A stretch of DNA of 64,000 nt, from assembly GCA_903860975.1 (NCBI GenBank), contig CAIOSI010000019.1, positions 124,001-188,000 of the forward strand. The letters are read 5' to 3'. The notes below the pieces were generated by a model. It ran no database searches. It worked only from the letters and a program-made list of their open reading frames with translations, and was not told the origin of the DNA. The stretch comes from an uncultured Alphaproteobacteria bacterium (GTDB taxonomy: Bacteria; Pseudomonadota; Alphaproteobacteria; Caulobacterales; Caulobacteraceae). Every line of letters starts with the position of its first letter. Position 1 is the first letter of the stretch. Below, piece after piece: positions 28,279 through 36,015 of this stretch. A program made the position numbers and the translations under genes.

Positions 28279-29019
28279 GTGAACGCGCGGATTTCCTGTC
28301 GCAATCTGACGATGCGGTTTCCGATCTATGGGGTCGACGCACGATCGCTCAAAAAGCACATCGCGGCGCTGACAATTGGCGGGCGCTTCAAGGCCACAGC
28401 CCACTCCACGGAAGTCACGGCGTTGTCCAACGTCAATCTTGAGCTCCATGCCGGCGACCGCCTGGGCCTGATCGGTCACAACGGCTCTGGAAAAACCACA
28501 CTGCTGCGCGCGCTTGCCGGCGCTTATGAGCCAGACGAGGGCTTCGTTGAAGTCCACGGTCGGATTGCCGCCCTATTGGACATTGGCCTTGGGATTGATC
28601 CTTCGGCGACCGGCTACGAAAATATTCGACTGCGTGCGCGTATCGCCGGCATTTCTTCGGCGAAGGTCAATGAGATGATCGATCAAATCGGTGATTTCAC
28701 GGGCTTGGGGTCATTCCTGGCAATGCCTGTGAAGACCTATTCAGCCGGCATGACAGCCCGCCTTGCGTTCGCGGCGGCCACCGCAATCAATGCCGACGTC
28801 CTGCTGCTGGACGAGTGGCTGGCCGTGGGGGATGCGGAGTTCAAGGGCCAAGCCCAGCAGCGTTTGAAGCAGATGGCTGACGGCGCCGGGATCGTGGTGC
28901 TGGCGTCGCACGATCCCACCACCTTGAAGCTCTACTGCAACAAGATCATTCGCCTCGATCACGGCGTGGCCTCGCCAATGGTCGAAATTGGCCAGCTCGA
29001 CGAATTGATGGCCGCCTAG
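28279..29019 (+). CDS. polysaccharide-export ABC transporter ATPase (Wzt/KpsT-like)
   Basis: 246 residues. Walker A is GHNGSGKT (66-73), the signature is YSAGM (154-158) in place of LSGGQ, and Walker B is VLLLDE (174-179). The YSAGM signature and the N-terminal MRFPIYGVDARSLKK region are characteristic of ATPases that export O-antigen or capsule. The C-terminal carbohydrate-binding domain of long Wzt proteins is absent. GTG 28279 or TTG 28276 is the likely start, with GAGGAG upstream. No permease (Wzm-type) gene is adjacent, which is unusual because the two normally form one operon. Confidence 0.88.
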   Translation: MNARISCRNLTMRFPIYGVDARSLKKHIAALTIGGRFKATAHSTEVTALSNVNLELHAGDRLGLIGHNGSGKTTLLRALAGAYEPDEGFVEVHGRIAALLDIGLGIDPSATGYENIRLRARIAGISSAKVNEMIDQIGDFTGLGSFLAMPVKTYSAGMTARLAFAAATAINADVLLLDEWLAVGDAEFKGQAQQRLKQMADGAGIVVLASHDPTTLKLYCNKIIRLDHGVASPMVEIGQLDELMAA

Positions 29020-29237
29020 TTCACGAGCCCTTGCGCCCGTCGCCTGCCGCACCCTGCATCTGGGGCGATCAGGCCTGCGCACCGGCAACAGAGGCGCTTG
29101 AAACAGCCTGCCCTGGCCAGGCTCGAAGCCCCTCAGCCTTCAACACTTGCCGGCTTCGTTCTGACAACCTCTTGCCTTGACGCCGGAAGCTGTAGAAAAC
29201 TTCTGCCACAATCTTGGGTAGAATAAAGGCGTGGCGA

Positions 29238-29717
29238 ATGAGATCATCGAGGGATGACGTCGCGAGTCGTCAAAGGTCGCTCTCCGAGATTCTGAAGGCA
29301 GTTCGCCAACGCCGCGGTCTTCGGCCCCACGAAGCTGCCGCGGCGATGAAAATGCCCCTCAGATCCTATGAGCATTTCGAAGCCGGATCTGGCCGGCTGA
29401 ACCTGCTGAAGGTCCACCTCTTTGCAGAGGTCCTAGATGCCGATCCCTTCGCCATTTTTGCCGCCCTCGACATCGGCTCGCCTGACTTTGCCGTTCGCTG
29501 CGCTGACAATAAAATGATGACCATCCTGATGATGGCGCTCCAGGAATTCGATACGTCCGCCCAAGACGACATCGCGCGTCTGACAGCCAGCACCCTCATT
29601 GCAGCCTTCACTCGGTGCCTCGACGAACTCCTTGTTCAGACCCGGGCGGAGGAGGCGTTTGTGGGGCGTTGGATGGCCAACAAGACGCTGCGGTGTCCCG
29701 ACGAGCCGCAAGCCTGA
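29238..29717 (+). CDS. XRE-family helix-turn-helix protein
   Basis: 159 residues. The N-terminal HTH_3-like domain (about residues 12-70) reads SEILKAVRQRRGLRPHEAAAAMKMPLRSYEHFEAG in overlapping segments, with the expected helix-turn-helix spacing. The C-terminal half is helical with no known ligand domain. ATG 29238 is chosen; a TTG at 29214 would add 8 residues. It lies between the Wzt-like gene and a type IV secretion cluster, and its 3' end overlaps a convergent LuxR-type gene by about 110 bases. Target genes are unknown. Confidence 0.75.
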   Translation: MRSSRDDVASRQRSLSEILKAVRQRRGLRPHEAAAAMKMPLRSYEHFEAGSGRLNLLKVHLFAEVLDADPFAIFAALDIGSPDFAVRCADNKMMTILMMALQEFDTSAQDDIARLTASTLIAAFTRCLDELLVQTRAEEAFVGRWMANKTLRCPDEPQA

Positions 29718-30006
29718 CGTGCAGGCTCGGAGCGGCAAATTGCGTTAAGCTCGGCCCCAAAAGACCCAGATCGCGAGCCCTGATGACGGCCTGCAATCGT
29801 CGTCGAACGCCTAGAACCGCGCAGACGTTTTCAAGATGCTTGTCGACGGTACGCCCTGAGATGCCAAGGATCACCCCGATGTCCGGACCACTCTTGCCCT
29901 CCTGGACCCAGTAGAGAATCTCAATCTGGCGATTGCTAAGGCGCTTGAGGGTACGCTCCTCGCTTGCAGATCCAAACGCGCGACTTGACGGCATGACTGG
30001 TGACAT
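29608..30006 (-). CDS. LuxR-type HTH regulator (DNA-binding domain only)
   Basis: 132 residues. The LuxR-type HTH is at about residues 20-80: LSNRQIEILYWVQEGKS, then DIGVILGISGRTVDKHLENV. No receiver or autoinducer domain precedes it, so it is a stand-alone DNA-binding protein like those found with PAS-less small regulators. The last 35 or so residues (Pro/Arg-rich) lie antisense to the end of the XRE gene. The overlap may mean that the true C-terminus is shorter in function, but the stop is where the frame ends. It is divergent from virB1 and could regulate the secretion cluster; this is inferred from position only. Confidence 0.75.
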   Translation of the reverse strand: MSPVMPSSRAFGSASEERTLKRLSNRQIEILYWVQEGKSGPDIGVILGISGRTVDKHLENVCAVLGVRRRLQAVIRARDLGLLGPSLTQFAAPSLHVRLAARRDTAASCWPSNAPQTPPPPGSEQGVRRGTE

Positions 30007-30328
30007 CCCCTAACCCAAGGGCCTGCCCTTCAAAACGCGAAGAGCCGAACGTCATCGTGGTTACGGGTGCGATGGATGTCGCTACGTAGAAACTCGCATT
30101 TTAGCGCGCTCAGGCCATTAAGCAGGGCTTTCCACAGACCTATTGCGGGACGCCCGCAACTTCTTCGTCAAGGCTCAAATTCGTACCCGGCTACGACCAC
30201 ATTCGTGGACGAGATCAGCTGAATACGTAGACCTACGCCTCGCCATCGCTGAGGCGGGCGGGAACAACTCGGGACATGACCTGTCCCGCGCCAAGCCTTG
30301 GATCGTTACGCCCAAATGGGGCGAGGCC
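30007..30328. promoter_or_regulatory. intergenic region upstream of virB1
   Basis: 322 bases between the divergent LuxR-type gene and virB1. A longer reading frame in the virB1 frame begins at 30143, but its sequence looks non-coding. The region should hold promoters for both directions; no boxes are assigned. Confidence 0.4.
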
Positions 30329-30922
30329 ATGATCCTGCCGGCTGGGCTCGTTCTTGCGCTCGCTTTGCGCTGCGCTCCGGGCGTGGCGCCGGAGACGCTG
30401 CTGGCGGTTGCCCGGGTGGAGAGCGGCCTCAATCCCTTCGCGGTTGGGGTGAACCGCGGAGCGGCGATCCGGCAGCCGTCCGACCAAGCTTCTGCGATCG
30501 CGGCGGCGGCTGCGCTGATGTCCCGAGGCGGCCATCCCGACATTGGTCTGATGCAGATCAACGCGACGAACCTGGCCCGGCTGGGCCTAAGCCTAGAAGC
30601 CGCGTTCGAGCCCTGCCAAAGCCTCGCCGCCGCCGCGCGGCTGCTTCGCGCAGACTTCCAAATCGCCAAAGCAAGGATCGCCGACGATCAAAGCGCTCTG
30701 AAGACGGCCCTGTCACTCTACAACACCGGCAACCCGATCCGCGGCTTTGGCAATGGCTACGTGGCCCGCGTTTTGGCCTGCGCCAACCCGACACGTCCGC
30801 GCGCAATCTGGCGTCCGCTGGAGCCTTTGCGCACGTCGCCGGCGCCGTGGATTGTGTCGCCCACCCCCACCTTTGATGACGTCCCCATCAATCCGCAATC
30901 GAGCGAAGGAGCACTCCCTTGA
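30329..30922 (+). CDS. virB1: VirB1-like lytic transglycosylase
   Basis: 197 residues. A SLT-fold transglycosylase with the catalytic Glu E31 in VARVESGLNPFAVGVN, the motif DIGLMQINATNLARLGL, and a substrate-cleft segment SLYNTGNPIRGFGNGYVARV. It opens the peptidoglycan for assembly of a type IV secretion apparatus. ATG 30329 gives a short hydrophobic N-terminus directly before the catalytic domain, as in other VirB1-like proteins. Its stop overlaps the virB2 start by 4 bases, indicating an operon. Confidence 0.9.
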   Translation: MILPAGLVLALALRCAPGVAPETLLAVARVESGLNPFAVGVNRGAAIRQPSDQASAIAAAAALMSRGGHPDIGLMQINATNLARLGLSLEAAFEPCQSLAAAARLLRADFQIAKARIADDQSALKTALSLYNTGNPIRGFGNGYVARVLACANPTRPRAIWRPLEPLRTSPAPWIVSPTPTFDDVPINPQSSEGALP

Positions 30923-31236
30923 CCCTGCAACGCGCCCTCAAAACCACCACGCCCTTGGTCCTTGCCGGGCTGCTCGCCGCGGTCGCAGCAAGCCCTGCGC
31001 TGGCCGCAACCGGTGCGACCAGCAACATCGGGACGTTCATCCAAAACGTCATCGACCTCCTCAACAACAACGTCATCCGAGGCTTGGCCGTGGTGGCGAT
31101 CATCATCACCGGCGTCAGCTGGATGTTCGGACAGGTCGATCTTCGTCGGGCAAGCACCGTCGTGGTCGGCATCATCGTGATCTTCGGCGCGGCGACCATC
31201 GTCGATTTGATCACCGGCGCTGGGACAGGCGGCTGA
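30919..31236 (+). CDS. virB2: VirB2/TrbC-type pilin
   Basis: 105 residues, beginning with TTG at 30919. A long signal peptide ends at ASPALA, followed by the mature pilin with two hydrophobic segments (IRGLAVVAIIITGVSWMF and STVVVGIIVIFGAATIV) separated by a short polar loop (GQVDLRRA), the classic VirB2 hairpin. It would form the type IV secretion pilus. Coupled to virB1 by stop/start overlap and followed 4 bases later by virB3. Confidence 0.9.
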   Translation: MTLQRALKTTTPLVLAGLLAAVAASPALAATGATSNIGTFIQNVIDLLNNNVIRGLAVVAIIITGVSWMFGQVDLRRASTVVVGIIVIFGAATIVDLITGAGTGG

Positions 31237-31239
31237 GCG

Positions 31240-31578
31240 ATGTCGCGCGAAACTCAAGACACCCTCACCGAAGACACCCTGTTCCTTGCCTGTACACGGC
31301 CAGCGATGGTCCTGGGGGTCCCCATGGAGGCCGTGGGCGTCAATGTGATCGCCTCAGCGACCGTGTTTCTCGCCGCTCATTCCCTGCTCTGCCTTTTGAT
31401 CGCTCCCGTGCTGCATCTCGTGTTCAGCGCAATTTGTCGCTCAGACCCCAACGCCTTTCGGCTGCTTTGGGCTTTTCTCAACACCCAGACCCGCGCCCGC
31501 AACGCCGCCCTTTGGGGCGGAAGCTCCTCCACACCTCTTGCCCTGGGTCGCCGACAGGGGACCGCGTTTCGTGGCTAG
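31240..31578 (+). CDS. virB3: VirB3-like inner-membrane protein
   Basis: 112 residues with the VirB3 pattern: FLACTRPAMVLGVPMEAVGVN, then one or two hydrophobic segments (VIASATVFLAAHSLLCLLIAPVLHLVF) and a short conserved CRSDPNAFRLLWAFLNT. VirB3 pairs with VirB4 at the inner membrane. Its end overlaps the start of virB4 by 8 bases. It has the usual family length. Confidence 0.88.
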   Translation: MSRETQDTLTEDTLFLACTRPAMVLGVPMEAVGVNVIASATVFLAAHSLLCLLIAPVLHLVFSAICRSDPNAFRLLWAFLNTQTRARNAALWGGSSSTPLALGRRQGTAFRG

Positions 31579-33958
31579 GTCAGGATCCTTGCAGATACGC
31601 CCCCTGCACAGGGCTCGCGAGCTGTCAGCCGCAGCGACATTGCCCTATGCGCGCCACCTCACCGAGCGGATCATCAAGCTGGATAGCGGCGCTCTGATGA
31701 TGTGTTTTCGCCTCGACGGCGCAAGCTTCGAGACCGCTGACATCGGTGACCTCAACGAGGCCCATCGCAAACTCAACGGCGCTTGGCGCAACCTTGCCTC
31801 CGAAAACCTGGCCGTCTGGCATCACCTCGTCCGGCGCGCCGACGATGGCATCCCTGCCGGCCGGTTTCGATCGGAATTCGCCGGCGGGCTAGACCAGGCC
31901 TACCGCGCCCAGATGGCTCGCCAGAAGATGTTCTTAAACGAGCTTTACGTGACGCTCGTCCTGCATCGCGGGCGCAATCCGTCCGACCGCGCGCACGCAG
32001 CCTTCAAACGTCTGGGCGGTGAAACAGACGCAGCAGGCCCTGCGGACGCCGAGCAGATCCACCGCATCGAGGAAGCCGCACGTGACCTGGTGCAGTATTT
32101 GGGACGCTACGGGCCCAGCACACTTGGTCTCTATGAACATCAAGGATTCTGGTTTTCTCAGCCCCTGGAAATGCTGCGGCTAATCCTGACCGGCCGCTCA
32201 GAGCGTGCGCCTCTGGTGCGTGGTCACATCGGCGAAGCGGCCTACACGGCGCGCGTGATATTTGGGCGCGAGGCTCTGGAAATCCGCGAGGCTGCAGAGG
32301 CGCGCTACGCGGGCCTGTTCGGAGTGAAAGACTACCCTGCCGTGACCTGGCCTGGTCTGTGGGATGGGCTTCTTTCGGCGCGGTTCGCCTTCGTCGCCAC
32401 GCAATCTTTCAGCTTCCTGTCCAAGGCCGCCGCGCTGGGCGTGATGGGTCGCAAGCAAAACCAGATGCTGAGCGCCCAGGATCGGGCGCGCTCGCAGATC
32501 ACGGAACTCGACGAGGCCCTGGACGACTTGATGTCAAACCGCTTTGTGATGGGCGACCATCAGGCCTCGCTGCTGGTCTATGGTGCCACACCGGCCAACC
32601 TTGCCGACCATATGTCGAAGGCGCGCGCGCTGCTGGCCGAAACCGGTTTGGTGGCCGCCCGCGAAGACTTAGCGCTAGAGTCCGGCTTCTGGGCTCAATT
32701 CCCCGGAAACTTCAGGTACCGCGCACGCCCAGCTGCGATCAGCTCGCGCAATTTCGCAGGCCTGGCACCTTTCCACACCCATCCCTCAGGCAAGCCAACC
32801 GGCAACCATTGGGGCGATGCGGTGGCCCTTCTGCGCACCTCCGCAGGCTCGCCCTTCTACTTCAATTTCCACGTGGGCGACGTCGGCCACACGTTCATCT
32901 GCGGCCCCTCAGGCTCTGGCAAAACGGTCGTGCAGAATTTCATGCTGGCCCAGCTGGAGAAGCTTGGGGCTCAGCAGGTCTTCATCGACAAGGACCGTGG
33001 CGCAGAAATTTTCATCCGCGCGAGCGGCGGCTCCTACCTGGCCCTGAGGAACGGCGAGCCCACAGGCTTTGCGCCTTTCAAGGCGCTCGACTACGCCCCG
33101 GCCAACCGAGCCTTTCTGTCTGACTTGGCGCGAAAACTCGTCACGCCGGCTGACCGCTCGCTCAGCGTCATAGAGGAACGCGCGATTGATGCCGCGATCG
33201 CCGCGCTCGCGCCGATGGCGGCTGAGCAGCGCTCAATCTCAGCGCTGCGCGCGCTCTTGGGCCAGCGTGACGCGACCGGCATCGGCGCACGGCTCGAACG
33301 ATGGTGCGCGCAGGGCGCACTGGGCTGGGTGTTTGACAACGACGTCGATCGGCTCACGCTCGACGCGCGCCTGATCGGCTTTGACATGACCCATTTCCTC
33401 GACAACGCCGAGGTCCGCACACCGATCATGATGTATCTCTTTCACAGCCTGAGCGCGCGCGTGGACGGCCGCCGGCTGGTGGTGGACATCGACGAGTTCT
33501 GGAAAGCCCTGGGAGACGAGGCCTTTCGCAGCCTCGCCCAGGACGGGCTAAAGACCTACCGCAAACAGAATGCCTTCATGGTGTTCGCCACCCAGTCTCC
33601 CGCCGACGTCCTACGCTCCGAAATCTCGCACACCATCCTGGAGCAGTGTGCGACCAAAATCTTCCTGCCGAACCCGCACGCCAGCCCCCGAGACTATGTG
33701 GACGGCTTCGGGCTGACCGAGCGTGAATTTCGCCTGGTGCGCGAAGACCTGTTGGCGGAGCGCCACCAGTTTCTCGTCAAACAGGGCCTGAACTCTGTGG
33801 TCGTCGAGCTCGATCTTTCCGGCCTCGACGACGAACTTGCTGTGCTTTCCGGCCGCACCGAAACGGTCGAGCTGCTCGACAAAATCCGCGCGGTTCACGG
33901 CCAGGACCCAGCGGCCTGGACCAGACCTTTTCACCTTCAGCGCCGAGGTTTGTCATGA
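31571..33958 (+). CDS. virB4: VirB4-type conjugation/secretion ATPase
   Basis: 795 residues. The C-terminal ATPase domain has Walker A GPSGSGKT (445-452) and Walker B LVVDIDE (636-642), followed by ATQSPADVLRSEISHTILEQ, a standard VirB4/TraC signature. The N-terminal half is the VirB4 CagE/TrbE-type domain. The GTG at 31571 (overlapping the virB3 stop) is preferred to upstream starts, because it gives the usual basic N-terminus and tight coupling. VirB4 powers pilus biogenesis and substrate transfer. Nothing looks damaged. Confidence 0.93.
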   Translation: MARSGSLQIRPLHRARELSAAATLPYARHLTERIIKLDSGALMMCFRLDGASFETADIGDLNEAHRKLNGAWRNLASENLAVWHHLVRRADDGIPAGRFRSEFAGGLDQAYRAQMARQKMFLNELYVTLVLHRGRNPSDRAHAAFKRLGGETDAAGPADAEQIHRIEEAARDLVQYLGRYGPSTLGLYEHQGFWFSQPLEMLRLILTGRSERAPLVRGHIGEAAYTARVIFGREALEIREAAEARYAGLFGVKDYPAVTWPGLWDGLLSARFAFVATQSFSFLSKAAALGVMGRKQNQMLSAQDRARSQITELDEALDDLMSNRFVMGDHQASLLVYGATPANLADHMSKARALLAETGLVAAREDLALESGFWAQFPGNFRYRARPAAISSRNFAGLAPFHTHPSGKPTGNHWGDAVALLRTSAGSPFYFNFHVGDVGHTFICGPSGSGKTVVQNFMLAQLEKLGAQQVFIDKDRGAEIFIRASGGSYLALRNGEPTGFAPFKALDYAPANRAFLSDLARKLVTPADRSLSVIEERAIDAAIAALAPMAAEQRSISALRALLGQRDATGIGARLERWCAQGALGWVFDNDVDRLTLDARLIGFDMTHFLDNAEVRTPIMMYLFHSLSARVDGRRLVVDIDEFWKALGDEAFRSLAQDGLKTYRKQNAFMVFATQSPADVLRSEISHTILEQCATKIFLPNPHASPRDYVDGFGLTEREFRLVREDLLAERHQFLVKQGLNSVVVELDLSGLDDELAVLSGRTETVELLDKIRAVHGQDPAAWTRPFHLQRRGLS

Positions 33959-34668
33959 CGCAACGTGAGCTTCTGCGACGCCTGGTCCTGGCCACGGCGT
34001 TTGCCGCCTGCGCCACGGCCGTGCATGCCCAGATGCTGGTCTACGACCCGAGCGTCGTGACCAAACTGATCGAAGAGGCGCAGACCGGCATCGCCCAGTT
34101 GCAGCAGCTGGAGCAACAGGTGAGCCAGGGCGAGCGGCTGTTCACCAGCTTGAGCCAAAGCTCGAACGTCAACGCCATCGCCAGCCAGCTCAGTGCGCCA
34201 GCGCTACGGGCCGTTCTGCCAGACGCGGACAGGTTCATCGCCGCCGCGCGCGGAGATCTCTCCATATTGGGACAAATCGGCCAACAAGCTCAGGCGATCC
34301 GGCAGGCCAACCGGCTCTATGGCGCAAACCTCAGCGATCTCGTGGGCGCAGAGCTCGAGGCTGCCGGCGCAAGGGCGGCTCGCGACCTGGCCACAGGCCA
34401 GAGCGTCGGAAACGCTGGGGCCGCCAGACTGCAGGGTTTGCAGCAGCTTGAAGCCGCCCTCGACACGGCGGCCAACCCTCGAGCCGTACTCGACCTGCAA
34501 GCCCGGATCGGAGCTGAAGAGGCGATGATCGCTAATGACCAGATGCGATTGCAGGGCCTGGCGATGAGCCAGGACGCCGAAGCCCGCATCGAACAACAAC
34601 GTCTGTCCGAACGCGCAGCCGCCGCTCGAGACGCTCGCCTGGCGGCCTATCGGGCAGCGTTCCCATAA
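33955..34668 (+). CDS. virB5: VirB5-like minor pilin
   Basis: 237 residues. A Sec signal peptide ends at TAVHAQ, followed by a largely alpha-helical, Gln/Ala-rich protein (TGIAQLQQLEQQVSQGERLF). This is typical of VirB5/TrbJ-type tip or adhesin-like components. It overlaps the virB4 stop by 4 bases. The helical repeats make heptad-like packing likely. The call rests on gene order and these features, because VirB5 proteins diverge widely. Confidence 0.82.
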   Translation: MTQRELLRRLVLATAFAACATAVHAQMLVYDPSVVTKLIEEAQTGIAQLQQLEQQVSQGERLFTSLSQSSNVNAIASQLSAPALRAVLPDADRFIAAARGDLSILGQIGQQAQAIRQANRLYGANLSDLVGAELEAAGARAARDLATGQSVGNAGAARLQGLQQLEAALDTAANPRAVLDLQARIGAEEAMIANDQMRLQGLAMSQDAEARIEQQRLSERAAAARDARLAAYRAAFP

Positions 34669-34678
34669 GCGCTGCGCC

Positions 34679-35611
34679 ATGGCCTCAACCTTCAGCATTT
34701 TCCAGCCGGCTTACACTTTTGTGGACAGCAAGCTCGACGCCTTCCTGCACGATAGGGCCTCAGACGTCATCGCCGAGGTTTCTGGACCGATGCGCGCAGC
34801 CCTGGTGCTTTATGTGCTGCTCTACGGCTTTGCGATTTTGCGCGGCGCGATCGGCGAGCCCATCGTGGACTTTGCGGTGCGCAGCCTGAAGCTCGCGTTC
34901 ATCTACCTGCTCGCGACCACCGTGGCCTATTCCACCTGGGTCACCGACCCGTTGTTCCATACCCTGCCAGATACCCTCACTCAGGCCATAAGCGGTGCAG
35001 CCACCCCAGACGTCGGGACCGCTTTCGACCAGTTCTTCGCACGCGCGGCCTACCTTGGGGAGAAGATCGCGGGTAACGCGACGCCGCTGGACTGGGCACC
35101 GTTGATCCTGTCCGGCGCGGTGTTCATCGTGGGCGCGACCGCGGCCGCCCTAGGCTTCGGCATCGTTCTAATCGCCAAGGTCGCCTTGGCGCTTCTGGTC
35201 GCCCTAGGTCCGATTTTCATCGCCTGCGCTCTTTTCGACGCCAGCCGCAGGTTCTTCTACGGCTGGCTGTCGCAGGCGGTGAATTATCTGATCCTGCTGG
35301 CCCTGATCATCACGATCTTCCAACTGATCTTGGCCCTCGTGGGCGATCAGTGGGCCGCGATCGACGGTCAAGACCCCATGTCAGGCGGTCTCTTGTTCCT
35401 GGCGGTGGCGATCTTGGGCGCGATCTTCTTTCTGCAGACACCCGCGATTGCGGCGGGCATCGCTGGCGGCGCCAGCGCTGGCCTGGCCGACTTCGGACAA
35501 GGGGCTGCGGCCGGATTGCGCGGTGCCGTGGGTTTTTCTGGTGCACCAAACAGCGGTGCCCGGGCCATGCGGACAGGCGAGGCCTCGCGTCCCCTCACGG
35601 CGAGGAACTGA
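34679..35611 (+). CDS. virB6: VirB6/TrbL-type polytopic membrane protein
   Basis: 310 residues with about six hydrophobic segments: AALVLYVLLYGFAILRGAI, LAFIYLLATTVAYSTWV, LILSGAVFIVGATAAALGF, VALALLVALGPIFIACALF and two later ones. The pattern FGIVLIAKVALALLVALGPI is the conserved VirB6 central region. It forms part of the inner-membrane channel. It begins 10 bases after virB5. The C-terminal 60 residues are Gly/Ala-rich and predicted periplasmic or disordered. Confidence 0.9.
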   Translation: MASTFSIFQPAYTFVDSKLDAFLHDRASDVIAEVSGPMRAALVLYVLLYGFAILRGAIGEPIVDFAVRSLKLAFIYLLATTVAYSTWVTDPLFHTLPDTLTQAISGAATPDVGTAFDQFFARAAYLGEKIAGNATPLDWAPLILSGAVFIVGATAAALGFGIVLIAKVALALLVALGPIFIACALFDASRRFFYGWLSQAVNYLILLALIITIFQLILALVGDQWAAIDGQDPMSGGLLFLAVAILGAIFFLQTPAIAAGIAGGASAGLADFGQGAAAGLRGAVGFSGAPNSGARAMRTGEASRPLTARN

Positions 35612-35613
35612 TC

Positions 35614-35835
35614 GTGCGAGCATCCCCTGTTGCGTCCATCTTATGGGCGACCTGCGCGGCCTTTTACCTGGCGGGATGCGCAACACCGCCTTACGCGGCG
35701 CAAAAGGCGCCTCCGGCCCGCTGTGACGGCCTCCATCGCCGGCCCGCCAACCCAAATGGCGCCTCCCTATTGAACCTCTCCGCCAGCGCGCCTGAAGCGC
35801 CAGCGGGGCAAGCCAAAACGCCCTGCGGCGGTTGA
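35614..35835 (+). CDS. small lipoprotein in virB7 position
   Basis: 73 residues from GTG 35614. A signal peptide with lipobox LAGC (Cys20 in AFYLAGCATPP) predicts lipidation, and a Pro/Ala/Cys-containing tail ends with CGG. VirB7 proteins are short outer-membrane lipoproteins that stabilise VirB9, and this one sits immediately after virB6 where virB7 belongs. The sequence shows no specific VirB7 motif, so the assignment is by position and lipobox. No virB8, virB9, virB10 or virB11 follows it. Confidence 0.65.
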   Translation: MRASPVASILWATCAAFYLAGCATPPYAAQKAPPARCDGLHRRPANPNGASLLNLSASAPEAPAGQAKTPCGG

Positions 35836-36015
35836 TGGAAGAAAAAATGCGGCGGGTTTGTGCTCAGCGCAGACGCCCTAGGGGCGCAAATACACTTGGC
35901 GTTCCTTTTGCGCCCCTTGACCGAAGCCGCCCTGCACGGCTCAACTGACGCCAACGCGCCCGGCGACCCGCAGCAGGAGCGTCGAGAAAAAAGCGGGCCA
36001 CCCAGGGACGATCAC

